64,000 bases of DNA from Narthecium ossifragum (lineage: Eukaryota; Streptophyta; Magnoliopsida; Dioscoreales; Nartheciaceae). A program made the translations under genes and the position numbers. The stretch's first letter is position 1. The number at the start of each line of letters is the position of its first letter. The DNA lies in the NCBI GenBank assembly GCA_963920575.1, contig CAWUCF010000017.1, forward strand, positions 20,331 to 84,330, given 5' to 3'. This document shows, one piece after another, positions 47,001 through 59,350 of the stretch. The notes below the pieces were generated by a model, which had not been told where the DNA came from, made no database searches, and saw nothing but the letters and a program-made list of their open reading frames with translations.

Positions 47001-48750
47001 TTTGCCTTTTCCTTCACTTTTTAATACTAGGCCTTGCTAAATTTTTTTCTTATTTCTCATTCATTTTTTTGCTGAATATCATCCCAGGCAGGCCACCTCG
47101 AAGCCCCTGGCCTCCGGATCGAGCACGTCAAATCCCTGGATCCTCAGCCTCCAAAATAGCAAGCTTTTACCTTTTACCTTTTTTGCCTTTTCCTTCACTT
47201 TTTTATACTAGGCCTTGCTAATATTTTTTCTTATTTCTCATTCATTTTTTTACTGAATATCATCCCAGGTAGGCCTCCTCGAAGCACTTGGCGACCGAAT
47301 CGGGCACGTCGAATCCTCAGATCCTCAGCCTCCAAAATAGCAAGCTTTTACCTTTTACCTTTTTTGTCTTTTCCTTCACTTTTTGATATTAGGCCTTGCT
47401 AATTTTTTTCCCTTTTTCTCATTCATCTTTTTGCTAAATATCATCCTAGGCAGGCCTCCTCGAAGCCCCTGGCCACCGGATCGAGCACGTCGAATCCCCG
47501 GATCCTCAGCCTCCAAAATAGCAGGCTTTTACCTTTTACCTTTTTTGCCTTTTCCTTCACTTTTTAATACTGGGCCTTGCTAATTTTTTTTCTTATTTCT
47601 CATTCATTTTTTTGCTGAATATCATCCCAGGCAGGCCTCCTCGATGCCCCTGGCTACCGGATCGAGCACGTCGAATCCCCGGATCCTCAGCCTCCAAAAT
47701 AGCAAGCTTTTACCTTTTACCTTTTTTGCCTTTTCCATAACTTTTTAATACTAGGCCTTGCTAATTTTTTTTGTTATTTTTCATTCATGTTTTTGCTGAA
47801 TATCATCCCAGGCAGGACTCCTCGAAGCCCCTGGCCACCGGGTCGAGCACGTCGAATCCCCAGATCCTCAGCCTCCAAAATAGCAAGCTTTTACCTGTTA
47901 CCTTTTTTGCCTTTTCCTTCACTTTTTAATACTGGGCATTGCTAATTTTTTCCTTATTTGTCATTCATTTTTTTGCTGAATATCATCCCAGATAGGCCTC
48001 CTCGAAGCTCTTGGCGACCGAATCGGGCACGTCGAATACTCAGATTCTCAGCCTCCAAAATAGCAAGCTTTTACCTTTTACCTTTTTTGTCTTTTCCTTC
48101 ACTTTTTGATATTAGGCCTTGCTAATTTTTTTCCCTTTTTCTCATTCATCTTTTTGCTAAATATCATCCTAGGCAGGCCTCCTCGAAGCCCCTGGCCACC
48201 GGATCGAGCACGTCGAATCCCCGGATCCTCAGCCTCCAAAATAGCAAGCTTTTACCTTTTACCTTTTTTGCCTTTTCCTTCACTTTTTAATACTAGGCCT
48301 TGCTAATTTTTTTTCTTATTTCTCATTCATTTTTTTGCTGAATATCATCCCAGGCAGGCCTCCTCGATGCCCCTGGCTACCGGATCGAGCACGTCGAATC
48401 CCCGGATCCTCAGCCTCCAAAATAGCAAGCTTTTACATTTTACCTTTTTTGCCTTTTCCATCACTTTTTAATACTAGGCCTTGCTAATTTTTTTTGTTAT
48501 TTTTCATTCATGTTTTTGCTGAATATCATCCCAGGCAGGACTCCTCGAAGCCCCTGGCCACCGGGTCGAGCACGTCAAATCCCCGGATCCTCAGCCTCCA
48601 AAATAGCAAGCTTTTACCTGTTACCTTTTTTGCCTTTTCCTTTACTTTTTAATACTGGGCATTGCTAATTTTTTTCTTATTTGTCATTCATTTTTTTGCA
48701 GAATATCATACCAGATAGACCTCTTCGAAGCTCTTGGCGACCGAATCGGG
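47000..48750 (+). repeat. Satellite block F: 723-bp four-monomer tandem duplication
   Basis: The segment with GATATTAGGCCTTGC and ATCATCCTAGGCAGG at 47383 recurs at 48106, 723 bp later. It is followed in both copies by GATGCCCCTGGCTACCGG, TTTTGTTATTTTTCATTCATG and an ACCTGTTACC variant. About two copies are present. Confidence 0.8.
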
Positions 48751-51700
48751 CACGTCAAATCCTCAGATCCTCAACCGCCAAAATAGCAAGCTTTTACTTT
48801 TTACCTTTTGCCTTTTTTGATTTTTCCTTCACTTTTTGATACTAGGCCTTGCTAATTTTTTTCCCTTTTTCTCATTCATCTTTTTGCTAAATAACATCCC
48901 AGGCAGGCCTCCTCGAAGCTCCTGGCCACCGGATCGAGCACGTCGAATCCCCGGATCCTCAGCCTCGAAAATAGCAAACTTTTACCTTTTACCTCTTTTG
49001 CCTTTTCCTTCACTTTTTAATACTAGGCCTTGCTAATTTTTTTTCTTATTTCTCATTCATTTTTTTGCTGAATATCATCCCAGGCAGGCCTCCTCGATGC
49101 CCCTGGCCACCGGATCGAGCACGTCGAATCCCCAGATCCTCAGCCTCCAAAATAGCAAGCTTTTACCTTTTACCTTTTTTGCCTTTTCCTTCACTTTTTA
49201 ATACTAGGCCTTGCTAATTTTTTTTCTTATTTCTAAAACATTTTTTTGCCGAATATCATATCAGGCAGGACTCCTCGAAGCCCCTGGCCACCGGGTCGAG
49301 CACGTCGAATCCCCGGATCCTTATCCTCCAAAATAGCAAGCTTTTACCTTTTACCTTTTTTGCATTTTCCTTCACTTTTTAATACTGGGCATTGGTAATT
49401 TTTTTTCTTATTTCTCATTCATTTTTTTGCTGAATACCATCCAAGATAGGCCTCCTCGAAGCTCTTGGCGACCGAATCGGGCACGTCGAATCCTCAGATC
49501 CTCAACCTCCAAAATAGCAAACTTTTACTTTTTACCTTTTACCTTTTTTGCCTTTTCCTTCACTTTTTGATACTAGGCCTTGCAAATTTTTTTCCCTTTT
49601 TCTCATTCATCTTTTTGCTAAATATCATCCCAGGCAGGCCTCCTCGAAGCCCCTGGCCACCGGATCGGACACATCGAATCCCCGGATCCTCAGCCTACAA
49701 AATAGCAAGCTTTTACCTTTTACCTTTTTGCCTTTTCCTTCACTTTTTGATACTAGACCTTGCTAATTTTTTTTCTTATTTCTCATTCATGTTTTTGCGG
49801 AATATCATCCCAGGCAGGCCTCCTCGAAGCCCCTGGCCACCGGATCGACCACGTCGAATCCCCGGGTCCTCAGCATCCAAAATAGCAAGCTTTTACCTTT
49901 TTCCTTTTTTGCCTTTTCCTTCACTTTTAATACTAGGCCTTGCTAATTTTTTTTCTTATTTCTCATTTATTTTTTTGCTGAATATCATCCCATGTAGGCC
50001 TCTTCGAAGCTCTTGGCGACCGAATCGGGCACGTCGAATCCTCAGATACTCAGCCTCCAAAATAACAAGCTTTTACCTTTTACCTTTTTTGCCTATTCCT
50101 TCACATTTTGATACTAAGCCTTGCTAAGTTTTTTCCCATTTTCTCATTCATTTTTTTGCTGAATATCATCCCAGGCAGACCTCCTCGAAGCCCCTGGCCA
50201 CCGGATCCACCACGTCGAATCCCCGGATGCTCAGCCTCCAAAATAGCAAGCTTCTACCTTTTACCTTTTTAGCCTTTTCCTTAACATTTTAAATACTAGA
50301 CCTTGCTAATTTTTTTTCTTATTTCTCATTCATTTTTTTGCTGAATATCATTTCAGGTAGGCCTCCTCGAAGCTCTTGGCGACCGAATCGGGCACGTCGA
50401 ATCTTCAGATCCTCAGCCTCCAAAATTGCAAGCTTTTACCTTTTATCTTTTTTGCCTTTTCCTTCACATTTTGATACTAGGCCTGCTAATTTTTTTCCCT
50501 TTTTCTCATTCATGTTTTTGCTGAGTATCATCCTCGGCAGGCCTCCTCGAAGCCCCTGCCCACCGGATCGCGCACGTCGAATCCCCGGGTGCCCAGCCTC
50601 CAAAATAGCAAGCTTTTACCTTTTACCTTTTTTGCCTTTTCCTTCACTTTTTAATACTAAGCCTTGCTAATTTTTTTTCTTATTTCTCATTCATTTTTTT
50701 GCTGAATATCATTCTAGGCAGGCCTCCTCGAAGCCCCAGGCCACCGGATCGAGCACGTCGAATCCCCGGATCCTCAGCCACCAAAGTAGCAAGCTTTTAC
50801 TTTTTACCTTTTTGCCTTTCCTTCACTTTTTTATACTAGGCCTTGCTAATATTTTTTCTTATTTCTCATTCATTTTTTTACTGAATATCATCCCAGGTAG
50901 GCCTCCTCGAAGCTCTTTGGGACCGAATCGGGCACGACGAATCCTCAGATCCTAAGCCTCCAAGATAGTAAGCTTTTACCTTTTACCTTTTTTGTCTTTT
51001 CCTTCACTTTTTGATACTAGGCCTTGCTAATTTTTTTCCTTTTTTCTCATTCATCTTTTTGCTAAATATCATCCCAGGCAGGCCTCCTCGAAGCCCCTGG
51101 CCACCGGATCGAACACGTCGAATCCCCGGATCCTCAGCCTGCAAAATAGGAAGCTTTTACCTTTTAACTTTTTGCCTTTTCCTTCACTTTTTAATACTAG
51201 GCCTTGCTAATTTTTTTTCTTATTTCTCATTCATTTTTTTGCTGAATATCATTCCAGGCAGGCCACCTCGAAGCCCCTGGCCTCCGGATCGAGCACGTCG
51301 AATCCCCGGATCCTAAGCCTCCAAAATAGCAAGCTCTTACCTTTTACCTTTTTTGCCTTTTCCTTCACTTTTTTATACTAGGCCTTGCTAATATTTTTTC
51401 TTATTTCTCATTCATTTTTTTACTGAATATCATCCCAGGTAGGCCTCCTCGAAGCTCTTGGCGACAGAATCGGGCACGTCGAATCCTCAGATCCTCAGCC
51501 TCCAAAATAGCAAGCTTTTACCTTTTACCTTTTTTGTCTTTTCCTTCACTTTTTGATATTAGGACTTGCTAATTTTTTTCCGTTTTTCTCATTCATCTTT
51601 TTGCAAATTTCATCCTAGGCTGGCCTCCTCGAAGCCCCTGGCCACCGGATCGAGCACGTCGAATCCCCGGATCCTCAGCCTCCAATATAGCAAGCTTTTA

Positions 51701-54700
51701 CCTTTTACCTTTTTTGCCTTTTCCTTCACTTTTTGAAACTAGGCCTTGCTAATTTCTTTCCCTTTTTCTCATTCATCTTTTTGCTAAATATCATCCCAGG
51801 CAGGCCTCCTCGAAGCCCCTGGCCACCGGATCGGACATGTCGAATCCCAGGATCCTCAGCCTACAAAATAGCAAGCTTTTACCTTTTACCTTTTTGTATT
51901 TTCCTTCACTTTTTAATACTAGGCCTTGCTAATTTTTTTTCTTATTTCTCATTCATTTTTTTGCTGAATATCATACCAGGTAGGTCTCTTCGAAGCTCTT
52001 GGCGACCGAATCGGGCACGTCGAATCCTCAGATCCTCAGCCTCCAAAATAGCAAGCTTTTACCTTTTTCCTTTTTTGCCTTTTCCTTCACATTTTGATAC
52101 TAAGCCTTGCTATGTTTTTTCCCTTTTTCTCATTCATTTTTTTGCTGAATGTCATCCCAGGCAGACCTCCTCGAAGCCCCTGGCCACAGGATCCACCACG
52201 TCGAATCCCCGGATCCTCAGCCTCCAAAATAGCAAGCTTTTACCTTTTGCCTTTTCCTTCACTTTTTAATACTAGGCCTTGCTAATGTTTTTTCTTATTT
52301 CTCATTCATTTTTTTGCTGAATATCATCCCAGGCAGGCCTCCTCGAAGCCCCTGGCCACGGGATCTAGCACGTCGAATCCCCGGATCCTTAGCCTCCAAA
52401 ATAGCAAGCTTTTACCTTTTACCTTTTTAGCCTTTTACTTCACATTTTGATACTAAGCCTTGCTAATTTTTTTCCCTTTTTCTCATTCATCTTTTTGCTG
52501 AATATCATCCCAGGCAGACCTCCTCGAAGCCCCTGGCCACCGGATCGACCACGTCGAATCCCTGGATCCTCAGCCTCCAAAATAGCAATCTTTTACCTTT
52601 TACCTTTTACCTTTTTTGCCTTTTCCTTCACTTTTTAATACTAGGCCTTGCTAATGTTTTTTCTTATTTCTCATTCATTTTTTTGCTGAATATCATCCCA
52701 GGCAGGCCTCCTCGAAGCCCCTGGCTACGGGATCGAGCACGTCGAATCCCCGGATCCTCAGCCTCCAAAATAGCAAGCTTCTACCTTTTACCTTTTTACC
52801 CTTTTCCTTAACTTTTTAATACTAGGCCTTCCTAATTTTTTTTCTTATTTCTCATTCATTTTTTTGCTGAATATCATTCCAGGTAGGCCTCCTCGAAGCT
52901 CTTGGCGACTGAATCGGGCACGTCGAATCCTCAGATCCTCAGCCTCCAAAATTGCAATCTTTTACCTTTTATCTTTTTTGCCTTTTCCTTTACATTTTGA
53001 TACTAGGCCTGCTAATTTTTTTCCCTTTTTCTCATTCATCTTTTTGCTGAGTATCATGCTCGGCAGGCCTCCTCGAAGCCCCTGCCCACCGGACCGCGCA
53101 CGTCGAATCCCCTGATGCTTAGCCTCCAAAATAGCAAGCTTTTACCTTTTACCTTTTTTGCCTTTTCCTTCACTTTTTAATACTATGCCTTGCTAATTTT
53201 TTTTCTTATTTCTCATTCATTTTTTTGCTGAATATCATTCGAGGCAGGCCTCCTCGAAGCCCCTGGCCACCGGATCGAGCACGTCAAATCCCCGGATCCT
53301 CATCCTCCAAAATAGCAAGCTTTTACCTTTTACCTTTTTTGCCTTTTCCTACACTTTTTAATACTAGGTCTTGCTAATATTTTTTCTTATTTCTCATTCA
53401 TTTTTTTACTGAATATCATCCCAGGGAGGCCTCCTCGAAGCTCTTGGTGACCGAATCGGGCATGTCGAATCTTCAGATCCTCAGCCTCCAAAATAGCAAG
53501 CTTTTACCTTTTACCTTTTTTGTCTTTTCCTTCACTTTTTGATACTAGGCCTTGCTAATTTTTTTCCCTTTTTCTCATTCATCTTTTTGCTAAATATCAT
53601 CCCAGGCAGGCCTCCTCGAAGCCCCTGGCCACCGGATCGGACACGTCGAATCCCCGGATCCTCAGCCTGCAAAATAGGAAGCTTTTACCTTTTACCTTTT
53701 TGCCTTTTCCTTCTTTTTTTGATACTAGGCCTTGCTAATTTTTTTTCTAATTTCTCATTCATCTTTTTACTGAATATCATTCCAGGCAGGCCTCCTCGAA
53801 GCCCCTAGCCACCGGATTGAGCACGTCGAATCCCCGGGTCCTCAGCCTCCAAAATAGCAAGCTTTTACCTTTTACCTTTTTTGCCTTTTCCTTCACTTTT
53901 TAATACTAGGTCTTCCTAATATTTTTTCTTATTTCTCATTCATTTTTTTACTGAATATCATCCCAGGTAGGCCTCCTCGAAGCTCTTGGTGACCGAATCG
54001 TGCATGTCGAATCTTCAGATCCTCAGTCTCCAAAATAGCAAGCTTTTACCTTTTACCTTTTTTGCCTTTTCCTTCACTTTTTAATACTAGGCCTTGCTAA
54101 TTTTTTTACTTATTTCTCATTCATTTTTTTGCTGAATATCATCCCAGGTATGCCTCCTCGAATCTCTTGGCGACCGAATCGGGCACGTCGAATCCTCAGA
54201 TGCTCAGCCTCCAAAATAGCTTTTACCTTTTTTGCCTTTTCCATCACTTTTTGATACTAGGCCTTGCTAATTTTTTTCCCTTTTTCTCATTCATCTTTTT
54301 GCTAAATATCATCCCAGGCAGGCCTCCTCGAAGCCCCTGGCCACCGGATCGGACACATCGAATCCCCGGATCCTCAGCCTACAAAATAGCAAGCTTTTAC
54401 CTTTTACCTTTTTGCCTTTTCTTTCACTTTTTGATACTAGGCCTTGCTAATTTTTTTTCTTGTTTCTCATTCATTTTTTTGCTGAATATCATCCCAGGCA
54501 GGCCTCTTCGAAGCTCCTTGCCACCGGATCGAGCACGTCGAATCCCCGGATCCTCAGCCTCCAAAATAGCAATCTTTTACCTTTTACCTTTTTTGCCTTT
54601 TCCTTCACTTTTTAATACTATGCCTTGCAAAATTTTTTTCTTATTTTTCATTCATTTTTTTGCTGAATAAAATTCCAGGCAGGCCTCCTCGAAGCCCCTG

Positions 54701-57700
54701 GCCACCGGATCGAGCACGTCGAATCCCCGGATCCTCAGCCTCCAAAATAGCAAGCTTTTACCTTTTACCTTTTTTGCCTTTTCCTTCACTTTTTAATACT
54801 AGGCCTTGCTAATTTTTTTTCTTATTTCTCTTTCATTTTTTTGCTGAATATCATTCCAGGCAGGCCTCCTCGAAGCCCCTGGCCACCGGATCGAGCACGT
54901 CGAATCCCCGGATCCTCAGCCTCCAAAATAGCAAGCTTTTACCTTTTACCTTTTTTGCCTTTTCCTTCACTTTTTAATACTAGGCCTTGCTAATATTTTT
55001 TCTTATTTCTCGTTCATTTTTTTACTGAATATCATCCCAGGTAGGCCTCCTCGAAGCTCTTGCCGACCGAATCGGGCACGTCGAATCCTCAGATGCTCAG
55101 CCTCCAAAATAACAAGCTTTTACCTTTTACCTTTTTTGCCTTTTCCATCATTTTTTGATACTAGGGCTTGCTAATTTTTTTCCCTTTTTCTCATTCATCT
55201 TTTTGCTAAATATCATCCCAGGCAAGCCTCCTCGAAGCCCCTGGCCACCGGATTGAGCACGTCGAATCCCCGGATCCTCAGCCTACAAAATAGCAAGCTT
55301 TTACCTTTTACCTTTTTTGCCTTTTCCTTCACTTTTTAATACTAGGCCTTGCTAATATTTTTTCTTATTTCTCGTTCATTTTTTTACTGAATATCATCCC
55401 AGGTAGGCCTCCTCGAAGCTCTTGCCGACCGAATCGGGCACGTCGAATCCTCAGATGCTCAGCCTCCAAAATAACAAGCTTTTACCTTTTACCTTTTTTG
55501 CCTTTTCCATCATTTTTTGATACTAGGGCTTGCTAATTTTTTTCCCTTTTTCTCATTCATCTTTTTGCTAAATATCATCCCAGGCAAGCCTCCTCGAAGC
55601 CCCTGGCCACCGGATTGAGCACGTCGAATCCCCGGATCCTCAGCCTACAAAATAGCAAGCTTTTACCTTTTACCTTTTTTGCCTTTTCTTTCACTTTTTA
55701 ATACTAGGCCTTGCTAATTTTTTTTCTTATTTCTCATTCATTTTTTTGCTGAATATCATTCCAGGCAGGCCACTTCGAAGCCCCTGGCATACGGATCGAG
55801 CACGTCGAATCCCCGTATCCTCAGCCTCAAAAATAGCAAGCTTTTACCTTTTACCTTTTTTGCCTTTTCCTTCACTTTTTTATACTAGGCCTTGCTAATA
55901 TTTTTTCTTATTTCTCTTTCATTTTTTTGCTGAATATCATTCCAGGCAGGCCACTTCGAAGCCCCTGGCCTACGGATCGAGCACGTCGAATCCCCGGATC
56001 CTCAGCCTCCAAAATAGCAAGCTTTTACCTTTTACCTTTTTTGCCTTTTCCTTCACTTTTTTATACTAGGCCTTGCTAATATTTTTTCTTATTTCTCATT
56101 CATTTTTTTACTGAATATCATCCCAGGTAGGCCTCCTCGAAGCTCTTGGCGACCGAATCGGGCACGTCGAATCCTCAGATCCTCAGCCTCCAAAATAGCA
56201 AGCTTTTACCTTTTACCTTTTTTGTCTTTTCCTTCACTTTATGATACTAGGCCTTGCTAATTTTTTTCCCTTTTTCTCATTCATCTTTTTGCTAAATATC
56301 ATCCCAGGCAGGCCTCCTCGAAGCCCCTGGCCACCGGATTGAGCACGTCGAATCCCCGGATCCTCAGCCTCCAAAATTGCAAGCTTTTACCTTTTACCTT
56401 TTTTGCCTTTTCCTTCACTTTTTAATACTAGGCCTTGCTAATTTTTTTTCTTATTTCTCATTTATTTTTTTGCTGAATATCATTCCAGGCAGGCCACTTC
56501 GAAGCCCCTGGCCTACGGATCGAGCACGTCGAATCCCCGTATCCTCAGCCTCAAAAATAGCAAGCTTTTACCTTTTACCTTTTTTGCCTTTTCCTTCACT
56601 TTTTTATACTAGGCCTTGCTAATATTTTTTCTTATTTCTCATTCATTTTTTTACTGAATATCATCCCAGGTAGGCCTCCTCGAAGCTCTTGGCTACCGAA
56701 TCGGGCACGTCGAATCCTCAGATCCTCAGCCTCCAAAATAGCAAGCTTTTACCTTTTGCCCTTTTTGCTTTTTCCTTCACTTTTTGATACTAGGCCTTGC
56801 TAATCTTTTTCCCTTTTTCTCAATCATCTTTTTGCTGAATATCATCCCAGGCAGACCTCCTCGAAGAACCCGGCCACCGGATCGACCACGTCGAATCCCT
56901 GGATCCTCAGCCTCCAAAATAGCAAGCTTTTACCTTTTACCTTTTTTGCCTTTTCCTTGACTTTTTAATACTAGGCCTTGCTAATGTTTTTTCTTATTTC
57001 TCATTCATTTTTTTGCTGAATATCATCCCAGGCAGGCCTCCTCGAAGCCCCTGGCCACGGGATCGAGCACGTCGAATCCCCGGATCCTCAGCCTCCAAAA
57101 TAGCAAGCTTCTACCTTTTACCTTTTTAGCCTTTTCCTTAACTTTTTAATACTAGGCCTTGCTAATTTTTTTTATTATTTCTCATTCATTTTTTTGCTGA
57201 ATATCATTCCAGGTAGGCCTCCTCGAAGCTCTTGGCTACCGAATCGGGCACGTCGAATCCTCAGATCCTCAGCCTCCAAAATTGCAAGCTTTTACCTTTT
57301 ATCTTTTTTGCCTTTTCCTTCACATTTTGATACTAGGCCTGCTAATTTTTTTCCCTTTTTCTCATTCATCTTTTTGCTGAGTATCATCCTCGGCAGGCCT
57401 TCTCGAAGCCCCTGCCCACCGGATCGCGCACGTCGAATCCCCGGATGCTCAGCCTCCAAAATAGCAAGCTTTTACCTTTTACCTTTTTTGCCTTTTCCTT
57501 CACTTTTTAATACTATGCCTTGCTAATTTTTTTTCTTATTTCTCATTCATTTTTTTGCGGAATATCATTCTAGGCAGGCCTCCTCGAAGCCCCTGGCCAC
57601 CGGATCGAGCACGTCGAATCCCCGGATGCTCAGCCTCCAAAATAGAAACCTTTTACCTTTTACCTTTTTTGCCTTTTCCTTCACTTTTTAATACTATGCC

Positions 57701-59350
57701 TTGCTAATTTTTTTTCTTATTTCTCATTTATTTTTTTGCTGAATATCATTCTAGGCAGGCCTCCTCGAAGCCCCTGGCCACCGGATCGAGCACGTCGATT
57801 CCCCAGATGCTAAGCCTCCAAAATAGCAAGCTTTTACCTTTTACCTTTTTTGCCTTTTCCTTCACTTTTTAATACTATGCCTTGCTAATGTTTTTTCTTA
57901 TTTCTCATTCATTTTTTTGCTGAATATCATCCCAGGCAGGCCTCCTCGAAGCTCCTTGCCACCGAATCGGGCACGTCGAATCCTCAGATGCTCAGCCTCC
58001 AAAATAGCAAGCTTTTACCTTTTACCTTTTTTGCCTTTTCCATCACTTTTTGATACTAGGCCTTGCAAATTTTTTTCCCTTTTTCTCATTCATCTTTTTG
58101 CTAAATATCATCCCAGGCAGGCCTCCTCGAAGCCCCTGGCCACCGGATCGGACACATCGAATCCCCGGATCCTCAGCCTACAAAATAGCAAGCTTTTACC
58201 TTTTACCTTTTTGCCTTTTCCTTCACTTTTTGATACTAGGCCTTGCTAATTTTTTTTCTTGTATCTCATTCATTTTTTTGCTGAATATCATCCCAGGCAG
58301 GCCTCTTCGAAGCTCCTGGCCACCGGATCGAGCACGTCGAATCCCCGGATCCTCAGCCTCCAAAATAGCAAACTTTTACCTTTTACCTTTTTTGCCTTTT
58401 CCTTCACTTTTTAATAGTATGCCTTGCTAATTTTTTTTCTTATTTTTCATTCATTTTTTTGCTGAATAACATCCCAGGTAGGCCTCCTCGAAGCCCCTGG
58501 CCACTGGATCGAGCACGTCGAATCCCCGGATCCTCAGCCTCCAAAATAGCAAGCTTTTACCTTTTACCTTTTTTGTCTTTTCCTTCACTTTTTAATACTA
58601 GGCCTTGCTAATTTTCTTTCTTATTTCTCATTCATTTTTTTGCTGAATATCATCCCATGCAGGACTCCTCGAAGCCCCTGGCCACCGGGTCGAGCACGTC
58701 GAATCCTTGGATCCTCAGCCTCCAAAATAGCAAGCTTTTACCTTTTATCATTTTTGCCTTTTCCTTCACTTAAAAATACTGGGCATTGCTAATTTTTTTT
58801 CTTATTTCTCATTCATTTTTTTGCTGAATATCATCCCAGATAGGCCTCCTCGAAGCACTTGGCGACCGAATCGGGCACGTCGAATCCTCAGATCCTCAAC
58901 CTCCAAAATAGCAAGCTTTTACTTTTTACTTTTTACCTTTTTTTGCCTTTTCCTTCAGTTTTTGATACTAGGCCTTGCTAATTTTTTTCCTTTTTTCTCA
59001 TTCGTCTTTTTGCTAAATGTCATCCCAGGCGGGCCTCCTCGAAGCCCCTGGCCACCGGATCGGACACGTCGAATCCCCGGATCCTCAGCCTACAAAATAG
59101 CAAGCTTTTACCTTTTACCTTTTTGCCTTTTCCTTCACTTTTTAATACTAGGTCTTGCTAATTTTTTTTCTGATTTCTCATTCATGTTTTTGCTTAATAT
59201 CATCCCAGGCAGGCCTCCTCGAAGCCCCTGGCGACCGGATCGACCACGTCGAATCCCCGGGTCCTCAGCATCCTAAATAGCAAGCTTTTACCTTTTACCT
59301 TTTTTGCCTTTTCCTTCACTTTTTAATACTAGACCTTGCTAATTTTTTTT
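48750..59350 (+). repeat. Satellite block G: mixed monomers, loosely repeated segments
   Basis: Class 1, 2 and 3 monomers alternate without a fixed period. Related segments occur near 50338, 52864 and 57194 (shared GAGTATCAT, CTCGGCAGG and CGCGCACG variants), and a perfect-looking 362-bp dimer duplication lies at about 54960-55680. One monomer near 54210 has lost about 11 bp including its AAGCTT site, and one near 52240 has a shortened T tract. I see no non-satellite insert. Confidence 0.7.
54960..55680 (+). repeat. 362-bp two-monomer direct duplication
   Basis: GTAGGCCTCC followed by GCTCTTGCCGACCG occurs at 55041 and 55403. The CATCATTTTTTGATACTAGGGC and AAGCCTCCTCG variants, the CGGATTGAGCAC change and the CTCGTTCATT variant all repeat at the same 362-bp spacing. 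These variants are rare elsewhere, so the two copies arose recently from one dimer. Confidence 0.85.
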
